Source: Cantharellus purpuraceus (Eukaryota; Basidiomycota; Agaricomycetes; Cantharellales; Hydnaceae). From it: a stretch of 64,000 nucleotides of DNA. The notes under the pieces were generated by a model. That model had not been told where the DNA came from. It saw nothing but the letters and a program-made list of their open reading frames with translations, and ran no database searches. Both the position numbers and the translations under genes were made by a program. Positions 25,801-36,423 of this stretch are shown here, piece by piece; position 1 is the first letter of the stretch; each line of letters starts with the position of its first letter. The stretch covers positions 124,001-188,000 of the forward strand of contig JALBUN010000021.1 of NCBI GenBank assembly GCA_025174535.1, written 5' to 3'.

Positions 25801-26824
25801 GTCTGTGTAGATCAGGTCAATCAGTGTAATTGAGGGGGTCAGGGTTGGGTAGAGGGAGTGGTGTTTGCTCATGTGGAGGTTCAGGGGGATCTGTCTCTGG
25901 GTCAGTGGTGTCACTTGGCTGATTTTCAGGTTCATCTGGGATATTTGGTGATTGTGGTGTGGAAATGGGTAGTAGTTGTGGATTATTTTCTGGTGATCTG
26001 TATAATCCTGGAAATTCAGTTTCATCAAAAATGACATCACATGAAATTATGGTCTATCTTATGTTAGGATCATAACATCACCAGCCCTTGTAACCATCTT
26101 CAAATCCCAGGTAGATGCATTTGCATGTGTGGGATTGAAGTCCTGATCAGTTGTCTTTCTGCACATGGACATAGGCATGACAGCCAAATACACATAACAT
26201 GCTGATGTCTGGTTTATTGCCATGCCAAGCTTCATATAGAGTCATGGTAGGCAGTGCCAATGTGAGGGTCACATTAATGATTCGGGTTAGTAGTCTTAGA
26301 GCATCCCCCCATGTTGATGATGGCAGCCATGCTTGTTGTTGCATGGCTATTATTCCCTCCATAAGCATGCAATTTGTGCACTCAGCTATGCTGTTTTGCT
26401 GAGGTGTGCCTTTAGTGATGTGCTCGTGGATTATACCATGCTCTGAGAAGTATTTGTCCCATTTTTGGCTAATGTATTCACTGCTTTTGTCATCTCTGAA
26501 TCATTTGATCTTTTTACCAGTTTGGTTTTCTGCTAGTGCTTTATAAGTAAGGAATGTGCCAAAAGCTTTGTCTTTTGTTTTTAGCAGATGGACCATCCTA
26601 TACCATGTGCAGTCATCTGTAAACATTACCCAGTATTTATGCCCCATGGTTGTACTGATTGGAAGAGGTCCATGCAGGTCTGATACTACAAGCTGTAGTG
26701 GTTTTAATGCTTGGTGACTTGAAGCTTTTGGGAATGGATAGTGGTGTTGTTTGGCAGCAGAGCATGGCTCACAAGAGCTTGGGATTGATATATCTAATTT
26801 AATATCAATTCCATAAGCCATTCG
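25801..26824 (-). pseudogene. pol: COP1 integrase
   Basis: Minus-strand frames include the zinc-domain end SCEPCSAAKQHHYPFP, the core start LQLVVSDLHGPLP...YWVMFTDDCTWY, and the C-terminal block WGDALRLLTRIIN...PDISMLCVFGCHAYVHV. Frames are interrupted between blocks. The 5' end abuts S1, which split the integrase N-terminal domain. Confidence 0.75.
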
Positions 26825-27536
26825 TGTTGATTATGGGAGAAAGGGGTTAGGAGAGAGGGGGAACAGGAGCACATAGGAGGCTCAGGAGGTTGAGGGGGAG
26901 GTAGGAAAGCAAGGGGAAATGGTTAGGAAGGAAGAGGAGAAGCCCCTGTAAGCTCCACACCCATCAGATCATTCTCCTATATTTCTTTTATATTTTATTT
27001 CGTCATTTTTCCCCTATTGGCTCTACCCCCCATTTCATTTTTATCACAAGTTTCTTTCCCATGTTTCAAATGATTCAGGACTTTTATCACATGTTCTAAA
27101 GACACATATCTTGTATAAAACATGCTTAGCTAGATATGAAATGGATCAGAGAATTTACTCTCACTTGTTTTTGTTGACTGTGTCTGAACTACTCGTTTCT
27201 GGAATAACTCCAGAACAAACTCGAATTTCTTCAAGCCTTTGCATACTCTTCTAAAGTATTGCAACATCTATTTGAATCCCAGTTTGCGAAGCCTAATCTC
27301 CACTGGTTGATTTTCTATTAAGCAATTTACTCTCGTTCGAGTCATCTGCTCCTCATCCCTGCTCAAATTGTCAATATCTAGACAGGGACTACACCAAATC
27401 TCATCAAATTTCGTACAAGGATACTCCCAAGATATATCTTCAATTTGATTATGCATACATTCAGTTCCCATCACTCCCTCTGTCCCTATTCGAAATCTAC
27501 TCTCTACACCTCCCCAGCAAGGTGAAATTTTCAACA
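26825..27536 (+). repeat. S1: solo LTR of family S, 712 bp
   Basis: Begins TGTTGATTATGGG and ends TTTTCAACA, flanked by a perfect ATTCG duplication (26820-26824 and 27537-27541). Removing it rejoins the copia frame ISHR-MAYGIDIK. Nearly the same sequence as the COP3 3' LTR at 36424-37131, so the insertion is younger than COP1. Confidence 0.88.
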
Positions 27537-28205
27537 ATTCGGTGGGATATGAGGCACTCAAGGTGTTCGGATCCTATATGGGCCAGCCATTTATGGAGCA
27601 GCAATTTGTCTACCATTGCTGTCATGCTGGCATGTGTTTGGTTATCATTTAGTATCGTGACTCCATCAAGGTATCCCACTCCATCCAGTATTGTTGCATA
27701 TAATTGGGGTCTCCCATTGCATGTGAATGTGATGTGATTCTTGGTGATTTTGATTGCAAACTCATCATGTGTGGACAGATGGAGGACCACCAGTAGATTA
27801 CTCTGGAGTTCTGGTACGTATAAGACATCTGAGAATTGTATTGCTCCCCCATGACTACCATTGATGTTTGGTCTAAAAATGATATCCCCTTTCCCTTCTG
27901 AGTGGACTATGCCATCATTTGCCAGTTGTATAGGTACCTGATAGCTCTTGTAGTTGTGAAGCCAGTATTTGTGTGGGGTCATATGGCTGGTTGCACCAGT
28001 GTCTGTATTCCAGCAATAGTCAGGTTGAGAATTGGGAGGAGAAGCTTGTAGACTCGCATTTGTTGCAAGCTCAAGACCATTACTCTGAGGTGGATTGTTT
28101 TGAGTACTGTTCATGGCTCTGGCAACCTGGTTCATGTCCTTTTGTCCAATATGCATCAGTTGGAGTTCTGGGTGTGCCATCCAGCATTTGTCATGCTGGT
28201 GCCTT
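27537..28205 (-). pseudogene. pol: COP1 protease and GAG-pre-integrase region
   Basis: Minus frame with DTGATSHM (copia protease active-site motif DxGATSHM), then FSDVLYVPELQSNLLVV, then the HKWLAHIGSEHL of the GAG-pre-integrase/zinc domain. Open for 227 codons before S1 interrupts it. Confidence 0.8.
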
Positions 28206-28578
28206 CACTTCTTGTAGTATGAGCATATGATGTTGGATGCATCGCCGCCTTTCTTTGTGCAGTTGGTGGCTAGTGTAGAGGCAGATGATATGGCTGATAC
28301 TTGGCATTTCAGGTCCTCATTATGAAATGCTGCAGTTACTGTCCTGCAGTCGAGCTTTGCTAGCAGCAAGAGAGACAACATGAATGGTCCATACTCAGCA
28401 TTATCAAGACCAGACATGGCCACGTGAATGCCAATCTTGTTGAATACCTTGTTTGCTGTCATAGTGGATGGTGCAAGTGCTGTGAGGTCATTTGTGGCAG
28501 CATTGATGTGTGTGATGTAATCTGTGAGTGGCTTGGAATCCTCCTTCTGGATGTTCAACAGTGTTTGCATGGAGTGAT
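28205..28578 (-). pseudogene. gag: COP1 gag, C-terminal part
   Basis: Minus frame SMQTLLNIQKEDSKPLTDYI, a typical UBN2-type gag block, running to a degraded zinc knuckle (ICSYYKK...HDKCW; the second Cys is Tyr). Its 5' end continues across solo LTR Z1 to 29,092-29,121 and then across X1 to the gag N-terminus at 23,110. Confidence 0.75.
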
Positions 28579-29086
28579 TGTTACGCACTAGGTTTGATTG
28601 GGGGTTGGAGATTGGGTCAGAGTTGGAGTGGGAATCAGGGTGCATCATGGGGGTCAGAACAGACTTGGCTTCAGCTTATGTGCTGCACCCTCACTAATAC
28701 CAGTGTCTGAGATTTCAGAGACAGAGTACGACTTAGATAGTTAGGATTGGACTTAGGAACTAGGTATGATTCAATATTCGAACTGGGGAATAAAGTCCCC
28801 AGTTGGGCAACTTAAATACATATTTGAAATCTAATAATAATTACCCTGGTGATGGGTCTCTGAGGCCAACGGCCTTACAAGAGTATGTCTGAGTCCAACA
28901 GGGATGGATGTCTGGGTTCCTATGGTGATGCTGATGCATCAATTGGAACCAGAGATGGATGGGTGAGATTGGCAGTGACAATTGGACAGACAATTGGAGA
29001 CATGATGGTTTCCAAATGGAGTATAGATTTCATGTGTGTGGGGATCTGAGTGGATCAGCTGGGTGTTAATGAATATAGTCATAACA
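28579..29086 (+). repeat. Z1: solo LTR of family Z, 508 bp, in COP1 gag
   Basis: TGTTACGCACTAGG...TCATAACA with a perfect GTGAT duplication (28574-28578 and 29087-29091). Related to the LTRs at 34622-35162 and 41384-41875. Its removal restores the gag frame. Confidence 0.85.
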
Positions 29087-29121
29087 GTGATAATGGCTGT
29101 TTGTGGCTTGCGAGCAGTGTG

Positions 29122-30551
29122 TGTTTTGGAACCTGCAAAATTATGGTGTTAGGGCAAACTCTAAATCACCACAATTCCGTGAATGAACAGCTGAGAAGAA
29201 TATCAAACCCTGCTGCAGCACAACTCCAGAAACGATTTAACGTTTGTACTTTGGTTACAATCCTTTGTATTGGTCAATGCAGACTATACGCAGAAAGGTA
29301 ATACGTTTCTTAGCAGCAAGAAATGAATAAGACTTCCAGAGTCTAGAGTTCACGGACGCTTAGGGGTCCAGATATTCCAAAAAGAGGGGAATGCACTTAG
29401 AGCTAAAGGAAGTAGGTGGATGAATCCAACCGTCCAACCAGTGGCACTCAGAAGCGGGTAACAGCAATGTGTGAAGTAGTCTAGCAACTGCTTCACACGA
29501 GTTCAAGCTTCTAATGCTCTGCAAAGGCAGTACACACTAGTAACTTAAACAAGAGCACTAATGGCAGGACTATCGACAGACAATCTCACCCTGTAGATTC
29601 GTAGTCACGTGAGGCAGATACTACACTCACGCCCAAAGCAGGAATATCACTACTTCGAGTGCAATCAAGTACAGTTACACAACTGTAAAAGATCCTTGAA
29701 CTGGTAATCAACAGTTACTGAGATAGAGGATGACACTGTATGTCACTCTAGTCACACTGGTGTGCAGAAGATGGGTAGAATGTGATGATATGTTATTCTT
29801 TCAGAGGCAGAATGGCCTCCTTATATATTGTATTTACAGGGGCTGAGTAATGCTTCTGGAATATTCTACCTATTAATAGATGGAAACTACTGGAAGGTTG
29901 TGGAAGGTGGAAGAAAGGGGTAGAATATTCCAAGCCAATCACAGGATCTGATCACAGCACTAACACTGATCAGGAGCTGAATAATGGTTCTGGAAAGTTC
30001 TATCTAATAATAGAGGGAAACAGCTAGAATGTTATGGAAAGGGGTAGAATATTCCAAGGCAATCACCTGATTTGATCACCCATCAGCTGATCTGACCCCT
30101 GAGCTAGGCACTGATCAGGCAAAAAGAAGGGTGTCCACCCTGTTTTCTGCACTGGTTTGGACAGCCATGGATAGCCACATCTCAGGTGATGATCTCCACG
30201 GAAAATAGTGCCCTGAGAGGCTGTGGTTGTTAAGTTACAGAATATTTATTGATCAGAGACATCTGAGCTTGAATTCAGGCCAAATGCCTGGTCCAAAAGG
30301 GGAGAGCCGGCTGTGTGAAGGTTTGTGGGTGCCTATGGGTCCACAACTGTAGCACAGCAGAAATAAATGATTCTGAGCTGAGTTCTGCATGGAATATTCC
30401 CGAAAAAATATGGAAAAATAGAGAATATTTGAATAAGTCCATTCCAGGTACAAGCATCAAATATATGCTGATATTTAGGAATGGAAAAGCAAGAATAGCA
30501 CATTGGTGCTGCATAAATGGAATTTGATAGGGAAAAGGTGGTTCCCATACA
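29122..30551 (-). repeat. X2: solo LTR, 1430 bp, inverted relative to X1
   Basis: Begins TGTTTTGGAACC and ends GGTTCCCATACA on the plus strand; LTR sense is minus. Flanks are GTGTG (29117-29121) and GACTA (30552-30556). These pair with the X1 flanks CACAC and TAGTC only after the intervening DNA is flipped. Confidence 0.8.
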
Positions 30552-30556
30552 GACTA

Positions 30557-31612
30557 TGACAACACAGGTGGCTCTGGTATGAGAAACTAGGCAAGTGCCT
30601 TGAGAGTATGGGATTTACATGGCTCTGATCTGACTCCAGCATATACATCTGGGAGAACAAATTCACAAGGATTGTAATTCCAGTATTCATCAATGACCTA
30701 ACACTTGTATCAAACTCAAATGAGGAACTGGATTGCACCAAGAAGGAATTAGCCAAATCATTCAAACTGAGAGACTTAGGACCTACCACCAGTCTTCTTG
30801 GTGTCAAGATCAAATACAATCAAAAGAAGTGGACCCTCAAGCTCTCCCAAAGACAATACATAGAGGATGTGTTGGCCTGCTATGAAATGTCAGACTGTAG
30901 ACCAGTCTCCACCCCAATGGTTGCCGGGACACAACTTAGTACTACAATGAGCCTGTCATCATCAGGTGAAGCAAAATCAATGAAAGGCATCCCATACATG
31001 AACCTCATTGGAGCCCTAAACTATTTGGCAGTGGTGATACACCCTGACATTGTGTATACAGTCATGTGCCTTACAAGGTTCAATTCAAATCCTGGACCCA
31101 AGCACTGAATAGCAGCGAAACATGTGCTCTATTATCTGAAGGGAACTAAGGATTTACAACTCACTTATGCCCCAACTACACTGTGTGATCCATTTAAAAT
31201 GTGGGCAGACACAGACCATGGGAGAAACCCAGACAACAGGCGATCAACTACTGGCTACATGGCCAGGATGGGAGGAGGAGCAATCTGTTGGATGAGCAAA
31301 CTACAACCTGTTGTAACATTATCAACCACCGAGGCTGAATTCATTGCAGCAGCAATGGTGGGAGCAGAGGTAGTTTGGCTAAGAAATTTCCTCAATGAGA
31401 TGGGAGTACAAATGCCTGGTCCATCATGCGTCTTTATGGATAATCAATCAGCAATGTCAGTGGCAAGGAATCCAGAGCATCATGGATGCATGAAGCATCT
31501 CGACCTTCATTATTTCTGGCTTCAGGACAAGGTGGTAGCACAGGAAATAGAAGTGAAATATGTACCCACTGGTGAAATGACAGCTGATCTCCTAACAAAG
31601 GCTCTTCCATGA
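30557..31612 (+). pseudogene. pol: COP1 RT C-terminal half and RNase H
   Basis: Plus frame resumes with RQHRWLWYEKL and continues to LRDLGPTTSLLGVKI, then RNase H blocks (CWMSKLQPVVTLSTTEAEF, VFMDNQSAMSVARNPEHH, KHLDLHYFWLQD, GEMTADLLTKALP). Stops at the LTA-TGA-CAA, TWL-TGA-SDS and PKH-TGA-IAA positions all fit CGA to TGA changes. The last 162 codons are open. Confidence 0.85.
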
Positions 31613-31675
31613 GAAATGGTGGAGCATCATAGAAAGTCGATGGGATTATCTTAGAGAGTATTCACACATCGTGTC

Positions 31676-31682
31676 AGGGGGG
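31676..31682 (+). promoter_or_regulatory. COP1 polypurine tract
   Basis: AGGGGGG immediately precedes the 3' LTR, in the expected position for plus-strand priming. Confidence 0.7.
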
Positions 31683-31901
31683 TGTATTAAATGGTGATGT
31701 GATATGAGTCATCAGTTTGGTTTCATTTGGTCAGCGGAGTCTGAATGAAGAATGGGATTTGTGGGCTTGTTCTCGCAAACTATTGCCATGAATCCCAGGT
31801 ATGTAACATTAGTTATTGGTATGGATTTGTGGGCTCATTCTCATGAACTATTGCCACAAATCCATATGGATCACATCTACTATCTTTCACTGCATTTATT
31901 A
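31683..31901 (+). repeat. COP1 3' LTR
   Basis: Pairs with 22548-22771 and is followed by the GTGGA target duplication (31902-31906). Several CpG positions of the 5' LTR are TG or CA here (for example gcgatatgagtc versus tgatatgagtc). Confidence 0.85.
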
Positions 31902-32706
31902 GTGGATTGTATATATACCTGGTCCAATGAGTCCATATTTAATAATGGATCATTTGGATGAATATATAGGAGACTGGTGGGGATGTTCTTCAGTCCATTC
32001 TCAGCATGACAGAAGAGGAGAACATGCCTTTTGAAGGATTTCTGGAAGAAGAACTGAAGGAGATGAACCTCATGCACAGACTGAATATTTCCACATCAGC
32101 GGTAGAATGTCAAACCATCCACGCAAACTGACCTCAAGCTTGACATGTATAGCATCTGCAGCAAGCATGCACATTGCAATGTCATGCCCTTGAGATCCAC
32201 AAAATCACTATTTGCAACAACCTCAGTCCATGCATGACAGCTTTTGTGACCACTGCAATGAAGAGCATACCTGGTTCATGAAATATTCTGCAACACTTGG
32301 CATCAAACATTTGTGCTCATCCTCCAAGATTCTTACATGATCAGCATCACAGGTAAGGGAGACGAGTGCACACTCACTAATCCAAGGCAATGGATTGACT
32401 GACTCAAGAAACTTCCATTGCAAACTGACCAAGTTCATCCACCATCATATTGAGGACATCGACTTGGACCATGACAACACCTTAAACTAGTATGGTATGG
32501 GTCAGGGCCATGCCATTGCACTCGTCAGGGCCATGTCACTGAGTGCAATGGCATGATAAGTAAATGAGACATGCTCAGTGAATGTAGAGCATGAAGCTGA
32601 CCTTGGCGCCAGATGTCTGGAATGTGTGCCTTCAGCAATTAAGTGTCTTTTGATGGTGCTCATGCCATGGTAGTGCTGAGAGGACTGTAGGGACAAAGGT
32701 GACGTT
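31902..32706. other. CpG-depleted array spacer relic with a hairpin
   Basis: 31,907-32,100 aligns with 13,990-14,190 in the intact array but has lost most CpGs. The rest is unassigned. A perfect 15-bp inverted repeat CATGCCATTGCACTC (32509-32523 and 32541-32555, 17-nt loop) includes part of a direct repeat gtcagggccatg. No gene. Confidence 0.5.
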
Positions 32707-33174
32707 TCTTAAGACGAAGATTTCGGATGTGTGAAATTTTCATAAATATAAACATATATTCTATATTTTAATAAACTTTAAAAGATGAGATATTTGGTTG
32801 AGATGAACATAATTATTTACATGGATATAATAGGAATGTATATATGAATATAATTGGTATTATATAGGGTATTTAGATATACAAATACCAGGTGGGGATT
32901 AAAGATAGTTCAAATTATGTTACAAGTATTGTATAAGAAAGAATCAATGATATTTGGATGTTCCCTCAAGGGAGTTGCCACCACTAAATGAGGAAAAAAC
33001 AATTATTTTTGAGAATTATGCCAAAATATCAAAATATGTTTTAATCTAGTATATTGTGTAAAATTTGAGAATCATGTTGAAATATGAAAATAAGTTTGAA
33101 TTGAAAGTGTATTGTATAAAATTTGAGGAAAATAGGTTGTACATACGTATTTGTTGTATTTCTGAACAAGCGTC
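32707..33174 (+). mobile_element. W2: truncated W element, opposite orientation
   Basis: Reverse-complement relative to W1, with one intact end (tctgaacaagcgtc). The other end, including the palindrome, is missing. The left boundary is approximate. Confidence 0.65.
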
Positions 33175-33382
33175 TAAGAGAATGGAAATGAAATCAGACC
33201 TGGATATTCCCCCCGAAGCATGATCTCATGTTGGACAAAAGTACTCTATGGTTTGGGAGTGGTGACCAGTGTGGATACAGCATGACTTGCCTTTGAAGGT
33301 GGCTCAGCAATGGGGAAAGATTGTCCAGATATATAGACATTGGGGATGTGTCCCATACATGGGTGGCATCAGTATCCGGTTT
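33175..33382. other. Unassigned sequence between W2 and W3
   Basis: About 200 bases with no recognisable coding or repeat content; possibly spacer relic. Confidence 0.3.
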
Positions 33383-33947
33383 GACACTTGTTCAGAAATA
33401 CAACAAATATGTATATACAACCTATTTTCCTCAAATTTTACACAACACACTTAGATTAAAACTTATTTTCATATTTCAACATGATTCTTAAATTTTAAAC
33501 AATATACTAGATTAAAAACATATTTTGATATTTTGGCATAATTCTCAAAAACAATTGTTTTTTCCCATTTAGTGGTGGCAACTCCCTTGAGGGAACATCC
33601 AAATATCATTGATTCTTTCTTATACAATACTTGTAACATAATTTGAACTATCTTTAATCCCCACCTGGTATTTGTATATCTAAATACCCTATATAATACC
33701 AATTATATTAATACAGACATTCCTATTATATCCATGTAAATGATTATGTTCATCTCAACCAAATGTCTTATCTTTTAAAGTTTATTAAAATATAGAATAT
33801 ATGTTTATATTTATGAAAATTTCACACATCCAAAATCTTTTAAGATATCCAAATTGTAACTCCCTGGCTTTATATATCATTGAAATTCTGATGTATATGA
33901 GATATACATCAGAATATTGTATACTGACATGATTCTGAATAAGTGTC
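33383..33947 (-). mobile_element. W3: full-length 565-bp W element
   Basis: Same length as W1. Termini are GACACTTGTTCAGAA and its near complement, flanked by TTT at 33380-33382 and 33948-33950. The internal palindrome (33885-33898 and 33902-33915) has loop GAG where W1 has CTC. Non-coding. Confidence 0.75.
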
Positions 33948-33950
33948 TTT

Positions 33951-34621
33951 GGATAAGCAGGGTTGGTCGATATGATGGTTGACATTGAGAGGACAGGTAT
34001 CAATGTATGTAGCCAGTATTGGAGCCTCATCATAGCTTCTGTGGATCTTTGTATCTGCACAAGCATGATCGTTCAATGCTAGAAGACTGCTCTTCTGTGA
34101 TGTGCTCTCCTGGAGATGTTGGTGAGAGTGCATTCAATAGTGCTGTTGTTAGTTTGAATTCCAACCTTGGATAGGAGACACATTGGAATTTGAATATGCA
34201 ATAATATGACAGCAATGAAGGTGAGATCAATGGGTTGGGGAGATGCCTAGCAATGAGTATAATTGTTGGCACAATGTGGTCAACAGCTACAATGAAACCA
34301 ATATACTGAAAGATCATGCTCAGTAGAGATGAAGCCCTCATTATAATAGGGGTTCCAAGGATGTCTCCTGAGGGAGGCTGTGTATGGTGCCAGTGAGATG
34401 AATCAGAGGAAAAATAAGGATGCAAGAGGGGACAAGGTGTCCAATATTAGGTCTTTGTGTCCAACCCCACATCCTCCTACGATTCCAAAGATATGGTGTG
34501 CCTGATCATATTTGTGTATTCTGACACTGAATTTTAGGTGTCTATTTTGGTGTTCTGGGTGGCAGAGACATGTATTGTGCCAGATAACTGGACACCAGAT
34601 TGACCCAGGAGTTCAGAGATG
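33951..34621. other. CpG-depleted relic of array spacer
   Basis: 34,200-34,620 aligns with 1,010-1,240 (gcaatgggttgggg..atgcc, ttctgggtggcagagac, ttgacccaggagttc) with TG or CA in place of CG. Non-coding. Confidence 0.6.
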
Positions 34622-35162
34622 TGTTACACACTAGGTCCAATTGAGGGTCAGAGATTGGGTTGGAGGTTAGGTTGGAGGTTGGGTTGGAGTCAGAGAGGAA
34701 GTCAGGGTACATTGTGGGGGTCAGAATGGACTTGGCTTCAGCTTATGTGTTGCACCCTCACTAATACCAGTGTCTGAGATTTCAGAGACAGAGTATGACT
34801 TAGAGAGTTAGGATCGGACTTAGGAACTAGGCATGATTCAATATTTGGACTGGGGAATGAAGTCCCCAGTTGGGCAACTTAAATACATATTTGAAATCTA
34901 ATAATAATTACCCCGGTGATGGGTCTCTGAGGCCGATGGCCTTACATGAGTATGTCTGAGTCCAACAGGGATGGATGTCTGGGTTCCTATGGTGATGCTG
35001 ATGCATCAATTGGAACCGGAGATGGATGGGTGAGATTCATTGGTGGCAGTCAGACAGATAAATGGAGACATGACAGTTTTCAAATGGAGTATAGATTTCA
35101 TATGTGCAGGGATCTGAGTGGATCAGACAGGGATCTGGGCATTAATGAATATAGTCATAACA
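34622..35162 (+). repeat. Z2: 5' LTR of a Z element
   Basis: TGTTACACACTAGG...GTCATAACA, homologous to Z1 and to 41384-41875. Unlike Z1 it is followed by internal sequence (GTATATCTCCATTTAAGG), which also follows the LTR of the copy at 41 kb, so this is a 5' LTR and not a solo LTR. Confidence 0.7.
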
Positions 35163-35319
35163 GTATATCTCCATTTAAGGCCAAGCCCCTGAGGCCTCAT
35201 GTCCATGGATTGAATAGGTGAGACGGCTGGGTGCAGTCAGAGTTATACTGAGGTCTGGAGACATATAAAAGGAGGGGCATGATTGAGGTCTTATCCTCAA
35301 TGATGTCAAACCCTTTGGC

Positions 35320-36423
35320 AAACATGAGTGTGGCCAAGCTTGAGCAGTTGCTCCTGGCCTGACGGAAGGAAGAGGAAGAGGAGCAGAGATGGAGGGAGGA
35401 GGAGGAGGCAGAACAGAGATGGAAGGAGGAGGAGGAAGCGGAACAGAGATGGAAGGAGGCAGAACAGAGATGGAAGAAGGAGGAAGAAGTGGAATGGAGA
35501 CGGAAGGAGGAGGAGTGTTGAAAAAAGAAATTTCGCCTTGCTGGGGGTGTGTGGAGAGTAGATTTTGAACAGGGACAGAGGCAGTGATGGGAACTGGATG
35601 TATGCATAATCAAATTGAAGATATACTTGAGTAGTATCTTCCTACGAAGTTTGATGGGATTTGGTGTGATCTTCGTCTAGATATCAACAATTTGAGCAGG
35701 GATCAGGAGCAGATGACTCAAACGAGAGTAAATGCTTAATAGAAAATCAACCAGTGAAGCTTAGGCTTCGCAAACTGGGATTCGAATATATGTTGCAATA
35801 CTCTGGAGAAGTATACAAAAGATAGTAGAAATATGTGTTCGTTCTGGAGTTATTCCAGAAACGAATAGTTCAGACACAGACAACAGAAACAGATGAGAGG
35901 AAATTCTCTAGTCCATTGCATATCTAGCTAGGCATGTTTTATACAAGATATGCATGCTAATAACTCGTGATAAAAGTTCTGTGTCATTTGAAACATGGGA
36001 AAGAAACTTGTGATAAAAATGAAATGGGGGATGGAGCCAATAGGGAAAATAACGAAATAAAATATAAAAGAAATATAGGAGAATGATCTGATGTGTGTGG
36101 AGCTTACAGGGGCTTCTCCTCTTCCCTCCTAACCATTTCCCCTCGCTTTCCTACCTCCCCCTCAACCTCCTGAGCCTCCTATGTGCTCCTATTCCTCCTA
36201 TCCCCTCTGTTCCCCCTCTGTTCCCCTCTCCCCTAGAAGTCCGGTCTTCCAAATAACAAGGAGGAGGCAGAATGGAGATGGAAGGAGGAGGAGGAGGAGG
36301 AACAGAGACAGAAGGAGGAGGAGCAGGTGGAATGGAGATGGAAGGAGGAGGAGGAGGAGCGGAGATGGAAGGAGGAGGTGGAGATGGAATGGAGAAGGAA
36401 GGAGGAAGAAGTGAAAGCCAAGT
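35320..36423 (+). pseudogene. Z2 internal ORF: charged coiled-coil protein, split by an LTR
   Basis: Starts MSVAKLEQLLLA at about 35,322, meets a TGA where CGA is expected, then runs into repeats of the type KEEEEAEQRW. It is interrupted by solo LTR S2 (35516-36258) and resumes at 36,259, ending near EEEVKAK where COP3's LTR begins. The 41-kb copy shows that a longer protein followed. Probably a gag-like or non-autonomous ORF; no catalytic domain seen. Confidence 0.5.
35516..36258 (-). repeat. S2: solo LTR of family S, 743 bp
   Basis: Minus-strand sense TGTTATTTGGAAG...TTTTTTCAACA, flanked by a perfect AGGAG duplication (35511-35515 and 36259-36263) inside the GGA-rich ORF. A sub-family of S with a longer 5' end than S1 and S3. 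Confidence 0.85.

Larger units (their letters stand above)
22548..31901 (+). mobile_element. COP1: Ty1/copia element with inverted centre and nested insertions
   Basis: A single copia element bounded by 5-bp duplications GTGGA at 22543-22547 and 31902-31906. LTRs of 224 bp (22548-22771) and 219 bp (31683-31901) begin TGT and end ATTTATTA. The 5' end of gag and the 3' half of RT plus RNase H read on the plus strand. The segment 24,543-29,121 (rest of gag, protease, integrase, N-terminal RT) reads on the minus strand. Re-inverting that segment between LTRs X1 and X2 restores one continuous order, with frames continuing across every junction I checked. S1, W1, Z1, X1 and X2 are nested insertions. 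Multiple TGA stops show it is dead. Confidence 0.85.

Noticed and set aside
23111..30551. X1 and X2 as terminal inverted repeats of one large DNA transposon
   Set aside because: Their flanks do not match in that arrangement, each has LTR-type TG...CA ends, and the flank pairing fits two solo LTRs plus an inversion.
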